Below are positions 1 to 7,666 of a DNA stretch of 21,442 nt, piece after piece. The notes beneath the pieces were generated by a model. It was not told the DNA's origin and did no database searches. It saw only the letters and a program-made list of their open reading frames with translations. How positions within the stretch are numbered: position 1 is the stretch's first letter; each line of letters begins with the position of its first letter. The stretch comes from a virus, in the IMG/VR virus record IMGVR_UViG_3300042114_000044, positions 1-21,442 of that record. One strand, 5' to 3'. The translations under genes and the position numbers were made by a program.

Positions 1-941
1 TCCTCATCAGTTATATAGTCTATACATCTAGCATGAACAAACTCTGACTTTAGGGATATATTGCTTATACCCTCATCGCCTATAATAAAATAATGTTGTC
101 CTATTCTATTGGTTGTAAGAAAAGATAGCATATCCTCATCTGAGGAAATAGTAGCTATTTCCTTTACATCTTTATGCACTGTTACATTACCTAAAGTGTA
201 TTTTCTACCTTGATAAAGGGCTAATATATCCTCAGGCTCCCCATACATTACAATCTGTACAGCTCTTTTATACTTGTACCCAGGTATTCTATGCGGTACT
301 ACAATTGCCCCGTACCTGCCCTGCCCCATCTTACTTATGATGGCATCCTTAACACTCTTTTGGTTTATATTAGATACCACCCTGGTTCCATAGTTTATAT
401 AATATTTAAGCCTGGAGATAGTAAAATTTTTAGCACCTCTATACACCTTAAATGGGTAAGAGATGTCACAGTGCTCTCTATTTACATTTTGTAACTGAAA
501 GTGGTCTCCTACAATCTCAGGCATTATTACAAGAGATACTATCTTTTCCTCTGTATAAACATCAGGTAGGTACTCATAGAGTAGCCTATAGTTACTTATA
601 GAGGCTAAAATATTCTTTGAAAAGGTAAGGAAGATAATAACTTGCCAATTATATGGTAACGTACTATAGTAGTACTTAAATTTATTAGCTTCCTTCTTGT
701 ATGTATAAAAAATTAGTGTACCTAATATAGCTTCCCAAGAGTCGGTATTAGTGGTTACTACCGCCCTAAGTGGGGCTGGTGGTGCAAACCCCTCAATACG
801 CAAAAGCAAGCTAAAAAGTAATGTTGCCTCATTAGGGTACATAGCGATAAACTTCCTAGCTTTAGCTCTGGATACCCCTAAGTTTGAGGAGGCTATAATG
901 CTTTTCATTGCACTTGTAATACCCACTACGTCTGAGAACAT
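1..941 (-). CDS. Hypothetical phage protein, C-terminus cut by left window edge
   Basis: An uninterrupted minus-strand frame runs from an ATG at 941-939 to the left edge, giving at least 313 residues with no stop. The start sits 8 nt after AAAAAGG and overlaps the end of the sigma-like gene by 16 nt, so it is probably the next gene of the SbcD-SbcC-sigma operon. The visible part begins MFSDVVGITSAMKS and contains a fairly hydrophobic, Tyr-rich middle. I see no signal peptide, clear transmembrane segment, P-loop or metal-binding motif. I do not recognise the family. The reading frame and coupling are seen directly; the role is unknown. Confidence 0.75.
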   Translation of the reverse strand, partial: MFSDVVGITSAMKSIIASSNLGVSRAKARKFIAMYPNEATLLFSLLLRIEGFAPPAPLRAVVTTNTDSWEAILGTLIFYTYKKEANKFKYYYSTLPYNWQVIIFLTFSKNILASISNYRLLYEYLPDVYTEEKIVSLVIMPEIVGDHFQLQNVNREHCDISYPFKVYRGAKNFTISRLKYYINYGTRVVSNINQKSVKDAIISKMGQGRYGAIVVPHRIPGYKYKRAVQIVMYGEPEDILALYQGRKYTLGNVTVHKDVKEIATISSDEDMLSFLTTNRIGQHYFIIGDEGISNISLKSEFVHARCIDYITDE

Positions 942-1441
942 GCTTTAACCTTTTTAAGTACTTTATTTATTACACGGTAGTACCTGTCCTTAGATATTTT
1001 TAATTTTTTAATAGTTTCTTTGTAGTCCACCCCACTAAGGTAAGCCACGATAATATCGATATGCTCTTTTGGGGAGTCTCTAATAGCACCTAATGCTATC
1101 TCTATTCTTTCTTCATTTTCTAGGATGTCAATAGCGTCTACATCAGAGTATTCTATAACGTCTTCAGTATCCTCATCATCAAATAAAGCCATTTTGTGTA
1201 AATAAAACTCTTTTCCATATACTGAGTTTAATAAGTCTGATACATCATTAAAAATAACCCCGTATGCTAAAGTAGTAAACTTTGTGTTATAGGAGGTATC
1301 AAAAATATTTCTAGCTTTTAATAGTGCCTCATTACCAATAGAAACTGCATCATCAAACAGGCAATGGTCCCTAGTAATCCCAAACACCTTAACAACCACC
1401 CGTTTGACCAATAATAGGTCAGCGTTTGTAATCACGTACAT
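926..1441 (-). CDS. Phage-encoded sigma-70-like RNA polymerase factor
   Basis: A 171-residue protein with the layout of a small sigma factor. Residues about 29-71 look like sigma region 2 (FDDAVSIGNEALLKA, then KFTTLAYGVIFNDV, compare the D-L-x-Q-E-G and F-x-T-Y-A signatures). An acidic linker spans about 87-110. Residues about 112-165 resemble region 4, with a helix-turn-helix at 140-163 (DYKETIKKLKISKDRYYRVI). Known sigma factors bind core RNA polymerase through region 2 and contact promoter DNA with regions 2 and 4; here that role is inferred. The ATG shares a base with the TAA of the SbcC-like gene (TAATG), so translation is probably coupled. The family is divergent and I would not name the gene. 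It could instead be a sigma-like regulator of another kind. Confidence 0.68.
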   Translation of the reverse strand: MYVITNADLLLVKRVVVKVFGITRDHCLFDDAVSIGNEALLKARNIFDTSYNTKFTTLAYGVIFNDVSDLLNSVYGKEFYLHKMALFDDEDTEDVIEYSDVDAIDILENEERIEIALGAIRDSPKEHIDIIVAYLSGVDYKETIKKLKISKDRYYRVINKVLKKVKACSQT

Positions 1442-3078
1442 TAAACAATCCTCTCAATCTTTGTTAAATCTCTGACCTTCTTTAGTACCACAGTAGTGTC
1501 AAAATAATCCTGTTCAATCTCATTGTGGTGTAGTACTACAAAAGTATTCTTGTTACTTCTGTACTTATTCAAAATATCTTTAAGCACCTTAACCCCCTCT
1601 GTATCTAGTACAGATAGTAGCTCGTCAAATATAATAAGGTTAATACTTACATTTGTAAGTGCTTCTAGGGTTTCTACAATAGCCAAAAGGACTATAAGTG
1701 ATACTCTTGTCCTCTCCCCACTAGATAAATTCCCAAAGGCTATCTCAGCACCACTAGGGTTATTTATAGTATAAATAATCTTACCGTTTACCTCTTTTAC
1801 CTCAACTATTAACTTAATATCTAAGTACTCTAGTAGTCCTATAATTTTATTATTAAACGTATAGATAAAAGAAGCTACGTACTGTTTAGTTATACTACCT
1901 GAAGTAATTACTTGTAGTGCAGAGGTGATAAATACGTCCTTGTCTACATAGGTTACTATTCCATCTTCTATAGTTTTCTTTTTAAGCGCTAATAGCTCTA
2001 AGTCTTTCTTTATCTTAGAGAAGTTTTTATTTTTCTCTTCTAATAAAGAGACTTTATTAACTATAAGTTCTATTTCTCTTTCTAAAGCTTGGACTTTAGT
2101 TGTAAAAGAATACTCTATAGTGTGTAGGGTATTTTTAAGATTTTCAATATTCTCTGACATTACCTCTAGTTCTTTTTTTATTACACTACTTTGGTTATGT
2201 ATACCCTCAAGCGTATCTGAGGTTTCTTTTAGTATTGTACTAACCTCTGAGCCACATAGTGGACATTTACCTTTCTCTAGTTGTATCATTTGCTCTTTAA
2301 GAACACTGTAGCGTTCTTTTAGTTTGATAAGAGGTACTTTAGCACTTGTATATTCTAAAGTACTACTATCAATCTTACTTTTTAATACAACTATTTTATC
2401 TCGCTCTGTACCACTAAGTAACAAATTTAGTGCATCTAGTTTTGAGTATTTTTCAGCTACAAAAGGTGCTACATCAACAATTTCATATTGTGTTAAGGAA
2501 CTTATAGTTTTCTCTAAGTCAGAAGCTTGTTGTTGTAGAAACATTAAGTGTTTTGTGTTATCTTTCCTCTCACTTTTTAACTCTCTAAATAAGAAATTTA
2601 AAATGTCCACATCAAAGAACTTATGTAGTATGTTGTTTGTATCTGCTAAATCGAATACAGAGTTCATTGAGGATTGGGATAAGTATGTTAAAGATATAAA
2701 TGTACTGTAATCTAACCCTATAATAGATTGAATAAGTGCTAGTTGGTTTTTAATACCTTTTGGGGTTATGTCTATTCCGTTACGGGATAAATAAATATTA
2801 TTTCTCCCTCTATCATTCTCTATTTTGTAATTTACACTATTTACTTCTAGTAGCAGTGTAATTTTATATGGTTGATTGGTAACCTTATTGTAGGTATCCT
2901 CTATAACCCCATCAGCTTTTATACTTTTATTGTATAAACATTGAGCAATAGCAGAACACAAGCTTGTCTTCCCTTGCCCATTAGCACCTGATAATTTATG
3001 TAGCCCATTAACTAAATCATAGGTAATATAACCTATAGAGTAGTAATTCTCGATTATTAACGTTTTAAATAAAACCAT
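1441..3078 (-). CDS. SbcC/Rad50/gp46-like exonuclease ATPase subunit
   Basis: About 545 residues, close to phage T4 gp46 and much shorter than bacterial SbcC. Walker A GANGQGKTS lies at about residues 31-39. A central coiled coil carries a zinc-hook CPLC near residue 275. The ABC signature LSSGERTRVSL and Walker B LIIFDELLSVLD are near the C-terminus. The family forms an ATP-driven complex with SbcD/Mre11 that trims or opens DNA ends during recombination-dependent replication. The ATG at 3078 overlaps the SbcD stop as TGATG; I prefer it to the TTG one codon upstream because of that coupling. The stop overlaps the sigma-like start. Identification is firm; the choice between an SbcC-type and a gp46-type name is open. 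Confidence 0.93.
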   Translation of the reverse strand: MVLFKTLIIENYYSIGYITYDLVNGLHKLSGANGQGKTSLCSAIAQCLYNKSIKADGVIEDTYNKVTNQPYKITLLLEVNSVNYKIENDRGRNNIYLSRNGIDITPKGIKNQLALIQSIIGLDYSTFISLTYLSQSSMNSVFDLADTNNILHKFFDVDILNFLFRELKSERKDNTKHLMFLQQQASDLEKTISSLTQYEIVDVAPFVAEKYSKLDALNLLLSGTERDKIVVLKSKIDSSTLEYTSAKVPLIKLKERYSVLKEQMIQLEKGKCPLCGSEVSTILKETSDTLEGIHNQSSVIKKELEVMSENIENLKNTLHTIEYSFTTKVQALEREIELIVNKVSLLEEKNKNFSKIKKDLELLALKKKTIEDGIVTYVDKDVFITSALQVITSGSITKQYVASFIYTFNNKIIGLLEYLDIKLIVEVKEVNGKIIYTINNPSGAEIAFGNLSSGERTRVSLIVLLAIVETLEALTNVSINLIIFDELLSVLDTEGVKVLKDILNKYRSNKNTFVVLHHNEIEQDYFDTTVVLKKVRDLTKIERIV

Positions 3079-4040
3079 CAAGTACCCTTATACCTAGACA
3101 TAACATCCACTAACACACCATCACCGATGTCCATTATCTTTTCAGACAGCCCAAACATTTCCTTTGTGTGTTCTTTAAGTGTATCAAGTACACTAATCTT
3201 CCCATCTACTATAGTAACTTGTTCTGTTGTTTCTTGACTTATAATATTCTTTTCGTATACTACATTAAATCTAGGTAACTCAAGTGCTTGAAGCTCTTCA
3301 ATACTGCCTACCACCTTTATCTTAAATTTATCAGTGTTATTAAGCTTAAGCTTATGTAATTCAGAGGCTTTACACTCTAGTTTGAGCCTATTAGGTAGGT
3401 TAAGTTCTCGGTATTCAACCCCTAAAGTATCTGTACATACTATAAAGTACCCGTGAGATACATTTGTGGTGTACTTAAGCCCATAAGGCGTACCAGAGTA
3501 CCTAAAGTTATCATGAGGTGCATATGGATAGTGAATATCCCCGGATATAACTAAATCAAACTTTTCTGATAATATTTTAGTGGGGAACTCTTCTTTTATG
3601 TAGGGAGGAACTGTGCAACGAATATGTGTAAATAGTATAGTTTTTTTGTCTTTTAAGTTATGTATAACTTCAAATAAACTTTTTAGATTCTTATGCCCAC
3701 ATAATACAACGTGTGTCTTTCCTACTTCTATAATTTCTTTGTCACAATAAGTGTACCCAACCTCTGGAATGTAGTCATAGGTATACAAACGCTTATCTAT
3801 CGCTTCATGGTTACCTGAAATGATTTTCACAGGTACAGTAAATTTAGCAATGCTCTCGTAGAAGAGTTTAAGCTCTGGTAATGTTGGTTTAGGGTTATCA
3901 AAAATATCCCCACCTAGTACAACTAGGTCCACTTGTTGTTGTGCTAAAATATCAAACAACATAGAGAACCTATCTGCCTCCCACACCTCGTCTTTTGAAA
4001 GGTTTAGGTGTATGTCTGCTACAAATAAAATTTTAATTAT
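3078..4040 (-). CDS. SbcD/Mre11/gp47-like nuclease subunit, non-canonical start
   Basis: A calcineurin-like nuclease partner of the neighbouring SbcC-like ATPase. Metal-ligand motifs appear in order: VADIHL (D-x-H), LGGDIFDNP (G-D), SGNHEAID (G-N-H), FTHIR and SGDIHYPY (G-D-I-H). The first conventional start, GTG at 3986, would remove the essential D-x-H motif, which is encoded upstream in the same frame at about 4007-4018. The frame is open back to a TAA at 4068-4070 and holds no ATG, GTG or TTG before 3986. An AAGGGGGG Shine-Dalgarno-like run at 4049-4042 precedes ATA (4040) and ATT (4037); starting at ATA gives a normal-looking N-terminus, (M)IKILFVADIHL, and 320 residues. CTG at 4055 is another option. 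The stop overlaps the next gene. Confidence 0.88.
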   Translation of the reverse strand: MIKILFVADIHLNLSKDEVWEADRFSMLFDILAQQQVDLVVLGGDIFDNPKPTLPELKLFYESIAKFTVPVKIISGNHEAIDKRLYTYDYIPEVGYTYCDKEIIEVGKTHVVLCGHKNLKSLFEVIHNLKDKKTILFTHIRCTVPPYIKEEFPTKILSEKFDLVISGDIHYPYAPHDNFRYSGTPYGLKYTTNVSHGYFIVCTDTLGVEYRELNLPNRLKLECKASELHKLKLNNTDKFKIKVVGSIEELQALELPRFNVVYEKNIISQETTEQVTIVDGKISVLDTLKEHTKEMFGLSEKIMDIGDGVLVDVMSRYKGT

Positions 4041-4092
4041 GCCCCCCTTGTACAGATAATATGAATTTTACCAATTAACTATGTGAATATAG

Positions 4093-4227
4093 CTTAAAGT
4101 TTCTTTAAGGCACACCATTACTGCCCAAATGGTTTTAGGCACTGACGCATCACGACCCTCGTCTTAGGTTGTTAAAGTTACCTATAACTTCTTATAGTCC
4201 ACTTGTGTGCCTTAAAGAAACTTTAAG
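4093..4227. repeat. Long-range perfect 23-bp inverted repeat in non-coding region
   Basis: Positions 4093-4115 and 4205-4227 are exact reverse complements over 23 bp, separated by 89 nt. Each arm contains CTTAAAGTTTCTTTAAGG, itself able to form a small hairpin. The region between the 55-residue gene stop (4247) and the SbcD start (4040) carries no credible gene. The arm at 4205-4227, read leftward, is a version of the box seen upstream of other operons here and is followed by GTGGACTATAAG. The element could be a pair of regulator sites, a promoter region with a structured leader, or a replication-related site. The repeat is seen directly; its function is inferred. Confidence 0.8.
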
Positions 4228-4246
4228 GGAACGTAATCCCTTAAAG
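4221..4246 (-). terminator. Perfect 10-bp hairpin, possible terminator after the SSB operon
   Basis: CTTTAAGGGA and TCCCTTAAAG form a perfect 10-bp stem with a 6-nt loop, immediately after the TGA of the 55-residue gene. Leftward transcription would meet this hairpin and then TTTCTTT, a weak T tract. It overlaps the box-bearing arm of the 23-bp inverted repeat, so it may end the upstream transcript just before a new promoter. The hairpin is certain; the terminator role is a guess because the stem is A+T-rich and the T run is interrupted. Confidence 0.45.
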
Positions 4247-4414
4247 TCACCCAATGACTACACTACGTAATACTGGGATTTCTTGTATTGTTGCAACTAT
4301 ATTATTTTGTTTCATATACTCCATAGCGTCTTCTATAAAGTAGAAGATATATGTAATACCCTCTACGCCCTCTAAACAATACATTGTAGTAGCTACGCTA
4401 AATTCTCTAACCAT
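4247..4414 (-). CDS. Small hypothetical protein coupled to SSB gene
   Basis: A 55-residue frame starting MVREFSVATTMYCLEG and ending TGA at 4249-4247. Its ATG shares an A with the TAA stop of the SSB-like gene (TAATG), the same coupling seen at other gene joints in this window. It is mildly acidic with alternating hydrophobic residues and no cysteine cluster, membrane span or known motif that I can name. It is the last gene before the non-coding control region, and a 10-bp hairpin follows its stop directly. Function unknown. Confidence 0.6.
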   Translation of the reverse strand: MVREFSVATTMYCLEGVEGITYIFYFIEDAMEYMKQNNIVATIQEIPVLRSVVIG

Positions 4415-5235
4415 TAGTCAAACTTTATATCATCATCATCATCTGTTACGTAGTCTTTAGGCGCACTAGAACCAGCTTTTGGTGTACCCCCAGAGTTTAC
4501 AGATGCTACCCAATCATTATATGCTTTTATGTATTGTGGTGTAGTTGTTGTACTGTCACTAAGTTCTTTCATAGAACGTAAAGTACCTACAAACGTATCA
4601 GGGTTTACTGTAAAGTAAACAGTAGACCCATTTTTCTGTCTGTCTAGTGTTAGGCTCATAGTGTATAGAATACTACCGTTTTTAGGTAGTGTTTTTCTTT
4701 TCTGGTTAAAGGTGTACATAAACGCACCCTTGGAGTACAAGATATAAGGTTTAGGTGTTGGAGATAATTCACTCCATGCGAGAACCAACATAATCTCTTG
4801 TAGTTTGATTTTATCATCTACATCATCTTTTTTAAGCTCTGCAACAGATACACCACTTGATAAATCAAATGCGGAGCTTCTATGTGTTAGGGGAAAAATA
4901 TTAGAACTTACTACAGATTTTTGAGTAGTGCTATCATACTTAGAGTACTGAAAATCACTTGCTAATACAATAAGATTAATAGTACCCCCGAGTACTGTAA
5001 CCCCTGTTACGTTACCTTTATCGTCTTTCTGAATATCAGAAATCCACTCACCAAAATTAGCTAATTCCATGTCTCTATCATAGTTAATTTTAAGTGCTGG
5101 AAATGGTAAGCTTGAGCCACCACCACCTTTATTCGCCCCAACTAGTGTTTGTGCATCTGCTTGTGAGAAACCAATAGCCATAAGTCCTTCGACTGATAAC
5201 TCTACTGCTACATCTGTACTTTTATCTTTTGCCAT
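4414..5235 (-). CDS. Probable phage single-stranded DNA-binding protein
   Basis: A 273-residue soluble protein with a beta-rich middle, a Gly-rich patch near residues 37-41 (GGGGSS), a Ser/Thr/Gly-rich linker and a strongly acidic tail ending DDDDDIKFD. Acidic C-terminal tails are typical of bacterial and phage SSBs, where they recruit replication partners. I recognise no classical OB-fold signature by eye, so the call rests on the tail, overall composition and placement among flap nuclease, primase, helicase and SbcCD genes. It has its own leader and promoter-like box (about 5338-5371), consistent with a need for high expression. The ATG follows AAAAGGATTTAAAA. It could be another abundant DNA-binding early protein. 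Confidence 0.6.
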   Translation of the reverse strand: MAKDKSTDVAVELSVEGLMAIGFSQADAQTLVGANKGGGGSSLPFPALKINYDRDMELANFGEWISDIQKDDKGNVTGVTVLGGTINLIVLASDFQYSKYDSTTQKSVVSSNIFPLTHRSSAFDLSSGVSVAELKKDDVDDKIKLQEIMLVLAWSELSPTPKPYILYSKGAFMYTFNQKRKTLPKNGSILYTMSLTLDRQKNGSTVYFTVNPDTFVGTLRSMKELSDSTTTTPQYIKAYNDWVASVNSGGTPKAGSSAPKDYVTDDDDDIKFD

Positions 5236-5366
5236 TTTTAAATCCTTTTAAATAATTTTTATGTTTTTGTAAATGCGTTTTAAGTAGTTTTTAAAAATCT
5301 TTATGTCACCTAAACCTCCTAAAGTTTTTATAATAGTATTATACCACAAGTTACCTTAAAATCTTC
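5236..5366 (-). promoter_or_regulatory. 131-nt SSB leader with extended -10 promoter and conserved box
   Basis: Reading leftward, TTTAAG (about 5371-5366) and TTTAAGG (about 5358-5352) precede CTTGTGGTATAAT. The -10 TATAAT lies at 5343-5338 with TGG directly before it, an extended -10. The upstream box overlaps the end of the preceding gene. A 24-nt stretch ending at the -10 matches the one before the small gene at 10081 at 20 of 24 positions. The A+T-rich leader also holds an orphan GGAGGTTTAG (about 5319-5310) followed only by GTG ACA TAA, perhaps a spurious Shine-Dalgarno or minimal upstream frame. The motif is seen; promoter activity is inferred. Confidence 0.6.
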
Positions 5367-5624
5367 TTAAATTTCGTAAGATTCCTGTAAAACTCTCAAC
5401 TCTTTTATAATTTCTTCTTTGGTGTTACTAATTTCTTTAAGTATTCTTTTAGAATCATCTGAAGTTATCCCCAGGTCTGCTGCTCGTAGCAATGCAGCCT
5501 CCCAAGTACCATAATACCTATGCTCAGAAAACACCTCCTCGCCTGTATCTTTATGTATATCTACTTTACTAAGCACTATATTTCGCTCATCCCCTCTACG
5601 TATATCATACTTTTTAACTCTCAT
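5367..5624 (-). CDS. Small hypothetical phage protein
   Basis: An 85-residue charged protein. The N-terminal half is probably beta (MRVKKYDIRR, then VLSKVDIHKD), followed by YYGTWEAALLRAADLGI and a Lys/Glu-rich C-terminal helix. The pattern of an aromatic W/Y-Y motif, an 'EAAL' helix and a long charged helix resembles small phage proteins of unknown function that I have seen in early regions, but I cannot assign a family with confidence. It starts 4 nt inside the end of the upstream 85-residue gene, behind a strong GGAGG. The SSB promoter box overlaps its stop. Function unknown. Confidence 0.65.
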   Translation of the reverse strand: MRVKKYDIRRGDERNIVLSKVDIHKDTGEEVFSEHRYYGTWEAALLRAADLGITSDDSKRILKEISNTKEEIIKELRVLQESYEI

Positions 5625-5878
5625 AAAACCTCCGTAATTGTTGGGTAATGTGATACATCATTACCTAGTATAATAGCCCCTAAAGGCACCTTACTACAAA
5701 AGTAAACTTGTACCCCCATCAAGGAGACTATATCATCCTTTTTAAACTTAGTATTAAAATAAGTTTCTGCACATTTCTCAAATTCCTTTTTAGCACCTTT
5801 ATATAAAATACAGTACTCAGGGAATACGGAGTTTTTAACTTTGTAGTCTGTAAAATGTGCCATAAGGTTATTTAACAT
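5621..5878 (-). CDS. Small hypothetical phage protein
   Basis: An 85-residue protein beginning MLNNLMAHFTDYKV, with a central FKKDDIVSLMGVQVYFCSKV segment. It has three cysteines in no recognisable metal-binding pattern, and no signal peptide. The ATG lies inside the end of the flap-nuclease gene (11-nt overlap) behind AAAGGATTTTATA, and its stop overlaps the next gene by 4 nt, so it belongs to the helicase-primase-nuclease transcript. I do not recognise it. Coding status rests on the spacing, ribosome-binding site and tight overlaps. Confidence 0.6.
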   Translation of the reverse strand: MLNNLMAHFTDYKVKNSVFPEYCILYKGAKKEFEKCAETYFNTKFKKDDIVSLMGVQVYFCSKVPLGAIILGNDVSHYPTITEVL

Positions 5879-6791
5879 TATAAAATCCTTTAGTGCTTTC
5901 AGATACTATAATACCCTTTGAAAATACTTCAAAACATATAGCATTAAACTCCTCTTCATCAAATAGTACTCTTTTAGCGTTTACTTGTTCTTTAAGTAAC
6001 TCTTGGTCTTCCAAAGTTAAGTCAGTAAACACAAAAGGTTTATTGAGCTTGTAGTTAAATTCATACAGTTCTTGTACATTCGTACAGGGATAGTCCTCAG
6101 GTAGCTTAAACTTACCTTTGTCTACTAAGTCTTGTAGTACTTCTACAACTGTCCTAACGTAGTCCCCATGTTCTTGGAAAATCTTCTTAATCTTTATGCC
6201 AGTCTTGGTGTCCTTAATCTCCCCTAGCCCTTGTAGTCCTTTTATGTTATCTTTAGTGTCACCAGAGATACATTTAGATAAAAATAATTGGTGGGGGGTT
6301 GCACCCTTCTTTCTAAAAACCATACCAGCATCAAGTACCTGATACTTTGTAGTGATTTGAAATAAATTTGGGGTTTCTAAAAGTGCTGAAAAGTCACCAT
6401 CGTTACTTGCAATATACACAGTATACCCAAGAGTTATAAACTTATCAGCTAGTACCTCAATCATAGTATCTGCTTCTGTATTTTGGATGCTTATATTAGT
6501 TCCAAAAAACTTAGTGATTTCTTTAAGTGCGTTGTACTCTTCAGAGAACTTTTTGTACTTAGCTTTCTCTGCATCTGTTTGTTTAGCCCTAAGTGTTGTT
6601 CGGTTTTCTTTATACTCTGGGTATATTGCCTTGTGGTACTTGCTAGTATATGTATCATAGCACCAATAAATACGACTAAAGTTACCTATAGGTATTTGTG
6701 CAATATCATCAAGTATATTAAGTATTGGTTGTCCTCTATGGTAGCACATGTAACACCATAGCCGTATATCTACTAAAAGTACGGATTTCAT
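5868..6791 (-). CDS. 5'-3' exonuclease / flap endonuclease (T5 D15-like)
   Basis: A 307-residue protein with the FEN/5'-nuclease signatures: VDIR near residue 8, YPEYKENR at 57-64 (the helical arch base), EADTMIE at 106-112, SNDGDF at 129-134 and GDTKDNIKGLQGLG at 177-190 (acidic ligands plus helix-hairpin-helix). Such phage enzymes remove RNA primers and 5' flaps during lagging-strand processing and fit beside polymerase and ligase. The length is near that of T5 D15 and the Pol I 5'-nuclease domain. The ATG overlaps the primase stop by 4 nt. The family A polymerase here lacks a 5'-nuclease domain, so this gene supplies that activity in trans. Confidence 0.93.
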   Translation of the reverse strand: MKSVLLVDIRLWCYMCYHRGQPILNILDDIAQIPIGNFSRIYWCYDTYTSKYHKAIYPEYKENRTTLRAKQTDAEKAKYKKFSEEYNALKEITKFFGTNISIQNTEADTMIEVLADKFITLGYTVYIASNDGDFSALLETPNLFQITTKYQVLDAGMVFRKKGATPHQLFLSKCISGDTKDNIKGLQGLGEIKDTKTGIKIKKIFQEHGDYVRTVVEVLQDLVDKGKFKLPEDYPCTNVQELYEFNYKLNKPFVFTDLTLEDQELLKEQVNAKRVLFDEEEFNAICFEVFSKGIIVSESTKGFYNVK

Positions 6792-7666
6792 AGTAATTCC
6801 TTTGTATAATACTCGTTAATATCTTTAGCCTCAGACCCATAGAAGCCCCCCAAAGGGGCATAAGACCTACCTAAAGTAACTTTTAAATCTTCAATACCTT
6901 TTAATGCTTTAAACAGCGCTAACTCTGCAACTTGACCTGGAGTATCTTTATCCATACAAAGTACCACCTCTTCTACTCCACAAGATAAAAGTTTAGCTAT
7001 TTTTGTAGAAGTAAAATGGTTTGCTACCCCAAAATTACATACACTAGGGATACCCATTTGCCATAACGTAATACAGTCTATAATACCTTCTACAAGTACT
7101 ACAGTATTACTTTTAGTAGCTTTAAGTACATCAAGTGGGTATAGAGTCTCTCTGTTATTAAACCCTTTTGAGTGTAAGTATTTTGTACTACACTCAAAGT
7201 TAGCTCTAGTTGTAAAACCCACAACTACATTATTTTCATAGAAGGGGAATACAACCCTGTCTGTATATTTCCCGGTATTACATGTAAACATACCAAAAGT
7301 ACTTAAAGTTTCTTCTGATAGCCCTCTATAACCAGGAACTACACCCCCGTCATTAACAGGCAATCCAGACTCTTGTAAGCCAATTTCTTGTTTCTTTAAA
7401 GAGTCTTTTAATAGCTTATATTTAGAGGCTCTATTTATCTGCTCTAAAGCTTCCTCATCAAGTACCCCATCTACCCAGTATTCTTTATGTAACGTAAACC
7501 CACAGGTAAAACACTTTGAGTACCCTGTATCAGTATTAACAGACATTGATGGTGTGGAGTCGTTATGAGAAGGGTTTAGGCATTGACAAAGTAAGTAATG
7601 AGTGCCTGTTCTCTTCCAAGCTACATTAAGTAGCTCAAGTTTATTTAAAATATGTTGAGTAAACAT
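6788..7666 (-). CDS. DNA primase, zinc-finger plus Toprim type
   Basis: A 292-residue DnaG-type primase. The N-terminal zinc site is formed by C29, H34, C52 and C55 (CLNPSH, then CFTC), followed by the Toprim core: LVEGIIDC at 191-198 (catalytic E193, D197) and CMDKDTPGQ at 237-245 (D239, D241). The spacing C-x4-H in the zinc site is longer than the usual C-x2-H. It is shorter than bacterial DnaG and lacks an obvious helicase-binding C-terminal domain, as in many phage primases. Its start overlaps the helicase stop as TAATG, so helicase and primase are translated from one message and probably form the primosome together. Confidence 0.92.
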   Translation of the reverse strand: MFTQHILNKLELLNVAWKRTGTHYLLCQCLNPSHNDSTPSMSVNTDTGYSKCFTCGFTLHKEYWVDGVLDEEALEQINRASKYKLLKDSLKKQEIGLQESGLPVNDGGVVPGYRGLSEETLSTFGMFTCNTGKYTDRVVFPFYENNVVVGFTTRANFECSTKYLHSKGFNNRETLYPLDVLKATKSNTVVLVEGIIDCITLWQMGIPSVCNFGVANHFTSTKIAKLLSCGVEEVVLCMDKDTPGQVAELALFKALKGIEDLKVTLGRSYAPLGGFYGSEAKDINEYYTKELL

